A stretch of 64,000 bases of DNA, taken from assembly GCF_013378055.1 (NCBI RefSeq), contig NZ_CP051130.1, positions 1,984,001 to 2,048,000 of the forward strand. Reading direction: 5' to 3'. A model generated the notes under the pieces. It made no database searches. It was not told the DNA's origin and worked only from the letters and a program-made list of their open reading frames with translations. Below are positions 51,451 to 59,081 of this stretch, piece by piece. Source of the stretch: Parasphingopyxis sp. CP4 (GTDB lineage: Bacteria > Pseudomonadota > Alphaproteobacteria > Sphingomonadales > Sphingomonadaceae). A program made the translations under genes and the position numbers. The first letter of the stretch is position 1; each line of letters begins with the position of its first letter.

Positions 51451-53985
51451 TTAGAAAGTGATGCCTGCTTCGACACCGATTACGCGGCGCGGACCTGGCG
51501 AGATGAATGATCCGCCAAATTCAATCGCGGGGATCACTTCTGCCGGGTAGCGTTCGTCGAACAGGTTCTCGGCAAAGAACATCAGCCGCCAGCGATCATT
51601 CTGGAAACCGGCTCTGAAGTTGAACACCGAGTAGGAGTTACGCAGGGTCGCACTGTTGTCGGCGTCGCCAACAAAGGCGGGCAATGCCAGTGCCGAACCC
51701 GGCAACAGACCCGAGAACAGCGTCGGCGTGATCTGATCCTGGACCGTGTGGAACCAGGTTGGGCCGACTATCCGATAATCGCCGCGCACCAGGATATCGA
51801 AATCGCGCGTTATCGGCGCGATAATCTGACTGCCGACATTGATCGTATAGTCCGGCGTATAGGGCGACTCATTGCCGATGGTATTGGGCCGTGAGCTATT
51901 CGCCTGGATCTCTGAATCCGTCCAGTTGAACGAACCGAAGACATCCCAGCCTGGAACGATTTCGACATTGGTGTTGAACTCAAGGCCCATCACCTCAACT
52001 TCGTCGATATTCGAAACGACGCGGAGCAGGCCGAACGGTCCAACGAAGAATTCGAAGAACTGCATATCGTCGATTTCGGTATAATAACCGGCCAGATCGA
52101 AGGTCCACGGTCCCGATGATCCACGAATACCGAGCTCAAAGGCGCTTGACCGCTCCCGGTTGAACTGATCCTGGATCAGGATGTTCGTGCCGAGGAACTG
52201 GTTGAAGTTCTGGTCGACGATTGCCGCCGAACCCTGGTTGTTGAAACCGCCAGACTTAAATCCAATGCCCCAGGTCGCATAGACATTGATGTCGTCGGTC
52301 AACCCATAGTTGAGGCTGAGCCGCGGCTGGATCTGATCGAAGCTCGCGTCCTGCGGCTGGATCGGTCCGAATGCCTGGCCCGGGTTGATCGGCCCACCAG
52401 TAATCGGATCGAGAACATTTGGCACCAGATTATTGACGCTGCGTTCTTCGACATCATAGCGGACAGCGGCGCCAAGCGTCAGGCGGCTGGTGACTTCTGC
52501 TTCGACCGAGCCGAATGCCGCAAACACATCGGTCGAGAAATCATCATGGAAAAGCTGTGAAGTTGGGTTTGCTGTTCCCGGTGCATTGTAAAGCTCACGA
52601 ATGATGCCTTGGCCAAGGTCTGCGCCAAGGCTGACGCCAACCTGTCTATCAATATGCAGATAATAGGCGCCGAGCTGCCAATCGATCGGACCGTCGGTCG
52701 AGGAGAGGCGAATTTCAACGCTGATATCTTCCTGATCACGGATTTGATATTGCGTCCCGTCACAGGTCGTCGGGGAATAGGGCCCAAAGGTAGAGCCCGT
52801 TGCCGGTGCGAAGATAAATGGCACTGGCGTCGCGCCGATAAAGCCCGGCTGGTTCACCGGAAATCCGGTCAGCGCAGCGGTGCTTGCAAAACAGGCATTG
52901 GAAGCATCAGTTGATGTCTGGCTGATGATATTGGGCAAAGCGAATGCTGCCGAGATGTATCGCGCAAAATCAGCAGATGTGCCATCGGCGGTGAGCGCGT
53001 TTTCGATATTCGAATAGAGCGCCCAGGCCGTGAGCTGCACATTGCCGAAATCATGCTCAAGCTTGATCGATGCTTCGAGCGTATCCTGCGAGTTGGTTGG
53101 CCGGATATTGCTGTAATAGCGGAACTCGTGGTCATCCACATCTTCAAAGAAGGCGGGATTAGCACCGGCAAAGTTAGGCAGATGGAAGGCGGCATTAAAG
53201 TTGATCGATGCGCCGCGAAGCTCACCATAGCGGACCTTGAAATCAAGCTCAGTATCCGGGCCGAGATCAGCCATTAGGCGAGCATTGACGTTCCAGACTT
53301 CCTGATCGTCAACGACATTGCTGTTGTTGAGGAAGAGGTTCTCATAAAAGCCATCAGTGGAGCGATAATCGCCTGACAGGACAAAGCCAATATTGTCCGT
53401 CAGCGGCCCGGCGATATAGCCGTTGAGCTCCCAAGTGTTTTCGCTGCCATAGCTGCCACGCACACTGCCTTCGAGGACATCGGACGGCTCGACAGTCGTG
53501 ATAACAATCGCCCCGGCCGCAGCGTTACGACCATAAAGAGCGCCCTGCGGACCTTTGAGTATTTCAACCTGACGCAGCGTACCCTGATCCTGGTTCAGCG
53601 CGGCGGTATTGGTCCGCAAGATACCATCGACGACAAGTGCGACTGAGCTTTCCGCATCGCGGGTCCCGTTGATGCCACGAATGTTGATCTGGCTATCGCC
53701 AGCCTCGGCCGTGTTGGTCACGATAGTGACGCCCGGCGTCAGGCCGATGAAATCCTCAGCACGACGAATATTGTTCGTCTGCAACAATTCCTCGGTGAAA
53801 ACCGTGATGGAAGCCGGCACATCGGCGAGCGTTTCATTCTGCCGACGAGCGGTAACGATGATCGGCGCGTTGCCGGCATCGAGCCCAGACGCCTGATCTT
53901 CGCTACTTGTCTGCGCTTGGGCAGAGGTCGCGATGGCCATGGTGGCCGTTGCGGCCAATAGCGTCGGTGCGATCCGATTGAACAT
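51451..53985 (-). CDS. TonB-dependent outer-membrane receptor
   Basis: 844 residues with a signal peptide (ATATMAIATSAQAQ). The plug domain begins APIIVTARRQNETLADVPAS (TonB-box region then plug) and includes GLTPGVTIV and LRQVEILKGPQGALYGRNAA. The 22-strand barrel ends in the family C-terminal aromatic (GVEAGITF). It imports a substrate too large or scarce for porins. It is the last gene of the racemase/NTF2 operon (22 bp after an NTF2 gene), so it probably takes up the compound degraded by the island. Siderophore function is less likely in this context. Confidence 0.93.
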   Translation of the reverse strand: MFNRIAPTLLAATATMAIATSAQAQTSSEDQASGLDAGNAPIIVTARRQNETLADVPASITVFTEELLQTNNIRRAEDFIGLTPGVTIVTNTAEAGDSQINIRGINGTRDAESSVALVVDGILRTNTAALNQDQGTLRQVEILKGPQGALYGRNAAAGAIVITTVEPSDVLEGSVRGSYGSENTWELNGYIAGPLTDNIGFVLSGDYRSTDGFYENLFLNNSNVVDDQEVWNVNARLMADLGPDTELDFKVRYGELRGASINFNAAFHLPNFAGANPAFFEDVDDHEFRYYSNIRPTNSQDTLEASIKLEHDFGNVQLTAWALYSNIENALTADGTSADFARYISAAFALPNIISQTSTDASNACFASTAALTGFPVNQPGFIGATPVPFIFAPATGSTFGPYSPTTCDGTQYQIRDQEDISVEIRLSSTDGPIDWQLGAYYLHIDRQVGVSLGADLGQGIIRELYNAPGTANPTSQLFHDDFSTDVFAAFGSVEAEVTSRLTLGAAVRYDVEERSVNNLVPNVLDPITGGPINPGQAFGPIQPQDASFDQIQPRLSLNYGLTDDINVYATWGIGFKSGGFNNQGSAAIVDQNFNQFLGTNILIQDQFNRERSSAFELGIRGSSGPWTFDLAGYYTEIDDMQFFEFFVGPFGLLRVVSNIDEVEVMGLEFNTNVEIVPGWDVFGSFNWTDSEIQANSSRPNTIGNESPYTPDYTINVGSQIIAPITRDFDILVRGDYRIVGPTWFHTVQDQITPTLFSGLLPGSALALPAFVGDADNSATLRNSYSVFNFRAGFQNDRWRLMFFAENLFDERYPAEVIPAIEFGGSFISPGPRRVIGVEAGITF

Positions 53986-54007
53986 GATTGTCTCCCTGTT
54001 TATTCTT

Positions 54008-54406
54008 TTAGACGAGGACGTTGGCGCCGCTCATATAGACATAGACTTCCTGGAACTTGTCGCCCCTGACACGCCAGAAATTGGTGTTGTAGAGCCGGGT
54101 CACTTCGCCATTTTCGTCGGTCAACACGGCTTCAAAGGAGGCCGCGATCCGGCCGTTTTTCTCATCGACGGTGCAGACAAAATCCTGATGGACGATGGTT
54201 TCGAAGCTACCGAAAAAGGTCTCGAACATCTCCTGGATGCCCGCTTTACCCTCATGGATGGTGTGATCGGTCTGGATGGTGAAGAGCGCGGTATCGTGGA
54301 AGCAGGCCAGCGTCGCTTCCATATTCTTCGCATCGACATTGCCAAAATAGGTCTTCGTCGCCAGCTCGATCAGGCCGTCCCGGTCCAGTGTGCTTGGATA
54401 TTGCAT
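54008..54406 (-). CDS. NTF2-fold (SnoaL-like) protein
   Basis: 132 residues of the cone-shaped alpha+beta fold (NMEATLACFHDTALFTIQ; AGIQEMFETFFGSFETIVH; GDKFQEVYVYMSGANVL). Members are hydrolases, isomerases, dehydratases or ligand-binding subunits, so no reaction can be named. It is a paralogue of the next gene upstream (shared VYVYMSGxNxL ending), which suggests a duplicated pair, perhaps two subunits. It lies 22 bp before the TonB receptor gene. Confidence 0.85.
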   Translation of the reverse strand: MQYPSTLDRDGLIELATKTYFGNVDAKNMEATLACFHDTALFTIQTDHTIHEGKAGIQEMFETFFGSFETIVHQDFVCTVDEKNGRIAASFEAVLTDENGEVTRLYNTNFWRVRGDKFQEVYVYMSGANVLV

Positions 54407-54430
54407 GTGTCAGACTTTCCTCTTTCTGGC

Positions 54431-54820
54431 CTATTTCAGCAGATTGTCGCCGCTCATATAGACGTACACAGTCTGGAACTTGTCGCCTTCCAGGTAGAAG
54501 CGATTGCAGTTTTGGTAGACGAGCTCCTCGCCGAGCTCATTGGGTTCGATCTCGACCGTGAACTGGGAGCAGACCGAATTGCTTTCGGGGTCTGCGCTAT
54601 GGACGAAATTGCCATGCCAGATCCGACCATTGGTGGAGAACAGCCCTTCGAACATGGTCCGGATGGCATCGATCCCGTCATGCTTGGTGTCCGATGTCAT
54701 CTCATGAAGCACGGCATCGGCGTGGAAACAGTCGAGCACCTGATCGAGGCGCTTATTGTCGACACCATCGAAATACCGCTTGGTGACGATATCGATATAA
54801 TATGGATAGGGATTGCTCAT
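54431..54820 (-). CDS. NTF2-fold (SnoaL-like) protein
   Basis: 129 residues, paralogue of the following gene (LDQVLDCFHADAVLHEMT; DAIRTMFEGLFST; FQTVYVYMSGDNLL). The fold is that of SnoaL, ketosteroid-isomerase and similar proteins. Acidic and His residues (YHDxxLHE region) could be catalytic. The ATG overlaps the racemase-like stop as ATGA, so the two are co-translated. Function inferred only as an enzyme or binding protein in the catabolic route. Confidence 0.85.
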   Translation of the reverse strand: MSNPYPYYIDIVTKRYFDGVDNKRLDQVLDCFHADAVLHEMTSDTKHDGIDAIRTMFEGLFSTNGRIWHGNFVHSADPESNSVCSQFTVEIEPNELGEELVYQNCNRFYLEGDKFQTVYVYMSGDNLLK

Positions 54821-55551
54821 CCGGCGATCTCCGCATCTTTGGGAACTTCGGGGGTTGGAAAGGCTTTCTTGCTGTGCGTCATGCCCAGCTCGACGAATGT
54901 CTCGAGCATTTTGTATGCGATCACGCCCGGATTGATCACCGGGATAGGCAGTTGGCTATCGAGATGTGCCGCCGATTGATGCATCGTCGTTGAGCCGAGC
55001 ACGATCACATCGGCGCCATCTTCCTCGATACAGCGATTGGCCGCTTCTTCGAGCTTGCCGAAGATCACCTCTTCCTTGCCAGCGAGCAGCTCGGTGACAT
55101 CGGGGCGCGTATCGATAGACCGCATCGATGCCAGACGTTTCTCCAAGCCATATTCGGTGATCGTCTTTTCGTAGAGCGGGAACCATTCATCCCACATCGT
55201 CAGGATCGAGAATTTCTTGCCCATCATGCAAGCCGCGTAGAAGGCGCTTTCACCAGGGCCAGCCACGGGAATTGAAAGGCGCGAACGCAATGCGCGCAAT
55301 CCGGAATCGCTAACCGTATCAATCAGCACACCGTCAAAGCCATCTTCCTCAGCTGAGATCCCAGCCTGGAACACCGTCCAGTCCATTAGCAACATGTCAT
55401 GATAGCTATCGCCGAGCGCCGCACCCCAGGAGACGGCCTCGAACACCGGCTCAAAACCGTCACGGACCATCGGAGGCGGCAATTGCTCGGCGCGGTTCGC
55501 TATGCCCGCTTCGTCCATCGGTATCGGTACAATGACCTTTATCCGGTGCAT
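54817..55551 (-). CDS. Asp/Glu/hydantoin racemase-fold protein lacking both catalytic cysteines
   Basis: 244 residues with the two-domain racemase fold. In hydantoin and Asp/Glu racemases the first catalytic Cys lies in an FxxPGL-type loop and the second in GCAGM. Here these read IDTVSDSGL (residues 77-85) and LGSTTMH (185-191), so neither cysteine is present. A two-base racemase reaction is therefore not expected; a lyase, hydrolase, isomerase or binding role is possible. It is first in the minus-strand operon with two NTF2 genes and the TonB receptor, 64 bp from the GntR palindrome. Confidence 0.8.
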   Translation of the reverse strand: MHRIKVIVPIPMDEAGIANRAEQLPPPMVRDGFEPVFEAVSWGAALGDSYHDMLLMDWTVFQAGISAEEDGFDGVLIDTVSDSGLRALRSRLSIPVAGPGESAFYAACMMGKKFSILTMWDEWFPLYEKTITEYGLEKRLASMRSIDTRPDVTELLAGKEEVIFGKLEEAANRCIEEDGADVIVLGSTTMHQSAAHLDSQLPIPVINPGVIAYKMLETFVELGMTHSKKAFPTPEVPKDAEIAG

Positions 55552-55613
55552 GCCACTCCCCTTTGGTCCCGCTTGGCCCTATGATTGGATATGCTCTAGG
55601 CGCGACAGGGCGT

Positions 55614-55624
55614 TTTGTATACAA
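55614..55624. promoter_or_regulatory. GntR/FCD operator in the racemase-gntR divergent promoter
   Basis: TTTGTATACAA holds the 10-bp palindrome TTGTATACAA (55615-55624). It lies between the racemase-like gene (start 55551) and the GntR gene (start 55653). It is nearly identical to the palindrome at 58135, indicating the site of the local GntR regulator. FCD-type GntR proteins are known to bind short TNGTATACNA-like palindromes. Confidence 0.78.
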
Positions 55625-55652
55625 TTTTTGCAAAAAGGGAAATAGGCTATTG

Positions 55653-56294
55653 ATGTCAACCGCAGCCGATAAAGCATATTCCGGTATCCGGGCGCTCATT
55701 CTCGATGGCACATTGGCCGCTGGGGAGCAGTTGAAGGAAGAGGAGCTCGCCGACCGGATCGGTGTGTCCCGCACGCCTATCCGTGATGCATTGCGGCGAT
55801 TGGAAGCCGAGTTTTTCGTTACGCGCAGCGATAGCCAGCGGAGCTTTGTTGCAGACCAATCGGTTGAGGATATCGACGAAATCTTCACATTGCGGGCAAT
55901 GCTGGAAGGCCATGTCGCGGCGCGCGCGGCCACTGTGGGCGGTCCGGGACTGGCAGCAAAACTCAGGAAAATCGTCGATAGCGCCGGAGATCCCAGCGAT
56001 GTCGATGCCTTTCTCGATCACAATGCCGATTTCCACGCCGAGGTACTGGCCGGCGCCGGTTCAGAGCGTCTGGCGACCATGCTGGCGCGCCTCGTCAGCC
56101 AGCCGATCGTTCACCGAACAGCTCGCAATTATGATGCGGGCCAGTTTGAACGCAGCCTGGCCGAGCATCGCGAGCTTGTCGACGCGATCGATCGGGGTGA
56201 TGCGGAATGGGCCCGGTCCGTCATGACCAGCCATATCCGGCGCGCATTTCATGTATTCGAAGCGGCCACTCAATCGCTCAGCCGTGAGAAATAG
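55653..56294 (+). CDS. GntR-family regulator with FCD domain
   Basis: 213 residues from ATG 55653 (frame open to 55563; the start is set by the HTH beginning AADKAYSGIRALILDGTL). The winged HTH (EELADRIGVSRTPIRDALRRLE) is followed by an FCD ligand domain with acidic and His positions (FLDHNADFHAEVLA and EHRELVDAI, SHIRRAFH), a metal-bound effector pocket in this class. It is divergent from the racemase operon and lies between two palindromes it probably recognises. Its 3' end overlaps the convergent isochorismatase-fold gene by 25 bp. Confidence 0.93.
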   Translation: MSTAADKAYSGIRALILDGTLAAGEQLKEEELADRIGVSRTPIRDALRRLEAEFFVTRSDSQRSFVADQSVEDIDEIFTLRAMLEGHVAARAATVGGPGLAAKLRKIVDSAGDPSDVDAFLDHNADFHAEVLAGAGSERLATMLARLVSQPIVHRTARNYDAGQFERSLAEHRELVDAIDRGDAEWARSVMTSHIRRAFHVFEAATQSLSREK

Positions 56295-56899
56295 GCTTCG
56301 GCTTCATCGACCGTAAGCAAATCGGCATATTTGGCCTGCAAGTCGAAGATATTCGCATCATGGACGCCCTGATCCCGATCTCCACAGGCGTCGGGAACGA
56401 CCAGCGGGATGAACCCATGCTGTAGCGCATCGAGCGCCGAAGCTCGCACGCACCCGGATGTCGAAAGTCCGGTAACAACGCAGCAATCTGCGCCAATCTC
56501 TCGCAATGCATCGGCAAGGCCAGTATCAAAGAACGCGCTGGGGTATTGCTTGGTGACGATGTGTTCACCGGGCTCTGGCTGCAGGCTGGGCGGGAAAGCG
56601 CCGAGCGGACTGCCCCGATCGAATACCGTCAGCGCGCCGATCTTGCGATAGAAATGACCGCCATCGGCCCCGCCGGGTTCGTATTCGACATTGGTCCAGA
56701 TGACAGGAACGCCTGCTGTTCGCGCCGCAGCGACGAGCCGTTCATTGACGGAGAGCTCCTTTTCAACGCCTGCGTAAAGCGGTGAATCCGGCTCAAGATA
56801 GGCCATGACAAAATCGATAACGAGCAGGACAGGAGTGGCCCCGAAGCCCAGGCTCTTATTGAACCCGGCATTCGAATAGTCTTCATCCAAACGGCTCAT
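56270..56899 (-). CDS. Isochorismatase-fold cysteine hydrolase (amidase-like)
   Basis: 209 residues. The catalytic triad is D29 (LVIDFVMAYL), K117 (VTKQYPSAFF) and C150 (GLSTSGCVRAS), with the cis-peptide-type TSGC. The spacing is close to N-carbamoylsarcosine amidase and related amide hydrolases rather than isochorismatase of siderophore routes. It could cleave a carbamoyl, amide or ureido bond of the pathway. It lies 4 bp after the CoA-transferase stop and shares its transcript; it overlaps the GntR 3' end convergently. Confidence 0.9.
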   Translation of the reverse strand: MSRLDEDYSNAGFNKSLGFGATPVLLVIDFVMAYLEPDSPLYAGVEKELSVNERLVAAARTAGVPVIWTNVEYEPGGADGGHFYRKIGALTVFDRGSPLGAFPPSLQPEPGEHIVTKQYPSAFFDTGLADALREIGADCCVVTGLSTSGCVRASALDALQHGFIPLVVPDACGDRDQGVHDANIFDLQAKYADLLTVDEAEAYFSRLSD

Positions 56900-56903
56900 A
56901 ACG

Positions 56904-58085
56904 CTAGATTATTCCTCGATCTTCAAGGTCAACGCGCGTGGCAGAGTCCATGCCGAGCAGCTCGCCATAGATCTGCTCATTATGCTCGCCCAGTTCCGGC
57001 CCGACCCATTCTATCTTCCCCGGGGTTTCGGAAAGTTTGGGCGCAACATTCTGCATGACGAAGTTCTCATGCTCGGGATGATCAAGTTCGACCAGGGCAT
57101 TACGCGCCTGGAACTGCGGGTCCTCGAGCATCTCGGGCGCGCGATACATATTCCCAGCCGGGACGCCATGCTCTTCGCACAAATCGAGCACCTCGTTGCT
57201 GGTCCGTTGCTGGGTCCACTCGCCGATCATGATGTCGAGCTCTTCCTGCCGCTCGCCGCGCGCCATATGGCTGTTGTAGCGCGGGTCATCGCCCAATTCG
57301 GGCACGCCCATCATTGCCGCCATGCGCGTCCATACGCTATTCTGATTGCCAGCCACCAACACGCTGCCATCCTTGGTCGGATAGACATTGGACGGCGCAA
57401 TCTTGGGCAGGATTGAACCGGTCCGTTCGCGGATATGATTGGCCACAGTATATTCCGTCACCGTCGATTCCATCATCGCCAGCACCGCCTCGTAAATCGC
57501 CGAATCGACAACCTGACCTTGGCCCGTATTATGGCGATGGTTGAGGGCCATAAGCGCGCCCAGACAGGCATAAGTAGCCGCCAGCGAATCGCCGATCGAA
57601 ATTCCTGCCCGGCTCGGTGGTCGATCAGGCTCACCGGCAATGTAGCGCATTCCGCCCATCGCCTCACCAATACCGCCATAACCGGCGCGGCTCGCATAAG
57701 GGCCGGTTTGCCCATAGCCCGATACCCGGATCATGATCAGCGCCTCGTTAATTGCATGCAGCTCATCCCAGCCGAGATTCCATTTCTCCAATGTGCCGGG
57801 ACGGAAATTCTCAAGCAGGAAATCGCTCTTTGCCGCCAGATTCCGGACGATATCCTGGCCTTCTTTCTCGCGCAGGTTGAGCGTTATCGACTTCTTGTTG
57901 CGTGCCACTACCGAAAACCAGAGCGGGATACCCTGACCCCAGGCACGCATCGCATCGCCGACTTTGGGGGGTTCGATCTTGATCACTTCGGCGCCATGGT
58001 CGGCCATCAGTTGCCCGCAAAAAGGACCGGCAATAAGCTGGCCCATTTCGATCAGTCTCAGACCATCCAATGCCCCTTGCGCCAT
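56904..58085 (-). CDS. Family III (CaiB/BaiF) CoA-transferase
   Basis: 393 residues from ATG 58085 (LDGLRLIEMGQLIAGPFCGQ); an upstream in-frame start at 58151 would run through the palindrome region and is unlikely. The catalytic Asp is D166 in RAGISIGDSLAAT. The family also shows ADHGAEVIKIEPP and the QTGPYASRAGYGGIG loop. The enzyme transfers CoA between acids, which activates a dicarboxylic or hydroxy acid. It is divergent from the lyase gene across the 58135 palindrome, so activation and cleavage are co-regulated. Confidence 0.93.
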   Translation of the reverse strand: MAQGALDGLRLIEMGQLIAGPFCGQLMADHGAEVIKIEPPKVGDAMRAWGQGIPLWFSVVARNKKSITLNLREKEGQDIVRNLAAKSDFLLENFRPGTLEKWNLGWDELHAINEALIMIRVSGYGQTGPYASRAGYGGIGEAMGGMRYIAGEPDRPPSRAGISIGDSLAATYACLGALMALNHRHNTGQGQVVDSAIYEAVLAMMESTVTEYTVANHIRERTGSILPKIAPSNVYPTKDGSVLVAGNQNSVWTRMAAMMGVPELGDDPRYNSHMARGERQEELDIMIGEWTQQRTSNEVLDLCEEHGVPAGNMYRAPEMLEDPQFQARNALVELDHPEHENFVMQNVAPKLSETPGKIEWVGPELGEHNEQIYGELLGMDSATRVDLEDRGII

Positions 58086-58134
58086 GACCTCAATCTCCCA
58101 CTGCAATGATGCGGCTATACAAGCCGATACCAGC

Positions 58135-58146
58135 TTTGTATACAAA
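58135..58146. promoter_or_regulatory. GntR/FCD operator in the CoA-transferase/lyase divergent promoter
   Basis: TTTGTATACAAA is a perfect 12-bp palindrome 4 bp before the lyase ATG (58151) and 49 bp upstream of the CoA-transferase start. A second weaker TATACAAG half-site is at about 58116. Its core is identical to the 55614 site. It may overlap a -10 TATACA element, which would make the lyase mRNA nearly leaderless. Confidence 0.78.
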
Positions 58147-58150
58147 ACCA

Positions 58151-59056
58151 ATGTCCAAAACAGTCAGCCTGGTGGAAGTTGGCCCGCGCGACGGTCTTCA
58201 GAACGAGCCCGAGATCATCTCGTCGGCGGACAAGATCGCGCTGATTGAAAAAATGTACGCTGCCGGGTTGCGGCGCTTCGAAGTCGCGAGCTTCGTTCAC
58301 CCTAAGCGCGTGCCGCAAATGGCAGATGCCGAAGCAGTGATCGCCGGACTGCCGAACCAAGAGGATGCCAGTTACATCGGCCTGTGCCTCAATAAGCGGG
58401 GTGTACTTCGAGCACTCGCAACGCGCGAAAACGGGCAACGCGGTGTGGATGAAGTGGGATGCGTTGTCGTTGCTAGTGACACGTTCGGACAGAAGAATCA
58501 GGGCCAGACGATCGACGAAGGCATTACCGAGAGCCAGGAGATGATCCGCTTTGCCAAAGCCGAAGGCATGATCGGTCAGGTTACGATCTCGGCCGCCTTT
58601 GGTTGCCCGTTCGAAGGCGATGTACCCGTGCAACGCGTGATCGATATTGCCAAAGCGATGGTTGACGCTGAACCGACCGAGATTGCGATTGCCGACACGA
58701 TCGGCGTCGGTGTGCCCCAGCAGATGCATGATATCGTCGGTGCCTTGCGCGAGATCGTGCCCGTGGAGATTCCGCTGCGCGCGCATCTTCACGATACGCG
58801 CAATACCGGGATCGCCAATGCCTGGGCGGCGGTCGAAGCGGGTGTAGAGACCTTAGACAGTTCGCTCGGCGGATTGGGCGGTTGTCCCTTTGCGCCCAAT
58901 GCGACCGGCAATATCGCCACGGAAGATCTGGTTTATCTGCTGGACAAGTCCGGCGTGACGCATGGCGTTGATCTGGATCGTGCCATTGAATGTAACCACT
59001 GGTTTGCCACGATAATGGGTCGGGAGCTTCCCTCGCTCGTTGCGCGGGCGGCATGA
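58151..59056 (+). CDS. HMG-CoA lyase-type (HMGL-like) aldol-cleaving enzyme
   Basis: 301 residues from ATG 58151 (MSKTVSLVEVGPRDGLQNE); the longer frame to 58106 crosses the operator. HMGL-like TIM-barrel features are VGPRDGLQNE, the metal-site HLHDTRNTG and the GLGGCPFAPNATGN loop with its Cys. The family cleaves 3-hydroxy-3-methylacyl-CoA thioesters to acetyl-CoA and a keto acid. No ribosome-binding site is visible, so translation may be leaderless. It pairs with the divergent CoA-transferase, which would make its CoA substrate. Confidence 0.92.
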   Translation: MSKTVSLVEVGPRDGLQNEPEIISSADKIALIEKMYAAGLRRFEVASFVHPKRVPQMADAEAVIAGLPNQEDASYIGLCLNKRGVLRALATRENGQRGVDEVGCVVVASDTFGQKNQGQTIDEGITESQEMIRFAKAEGMIGQVTISAAFGCPFEGDVPVQRVIDIAKAMVDAEPTEIAIADTIGVGVPQQMHDIVGALREIVPVEIPLRAHLHDTRNTGIANAWAAVEAGVETLDSSLGGLGGCPFAPNATGNIATEDLVYLLDKSGVTHGVDLDRAIECNHWFATIMGRELPSLVARAA

Positions 59057-59081
59057 TAGAAATGATGAGGGGAAATCCTGC

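Noticed and set aside
51451-53985. TonB receptor as a siderophore receptor
   Set aside because: No iron-box-like sequence or siderophore gene is nearby, and the operon links it to the degradation enzymes.
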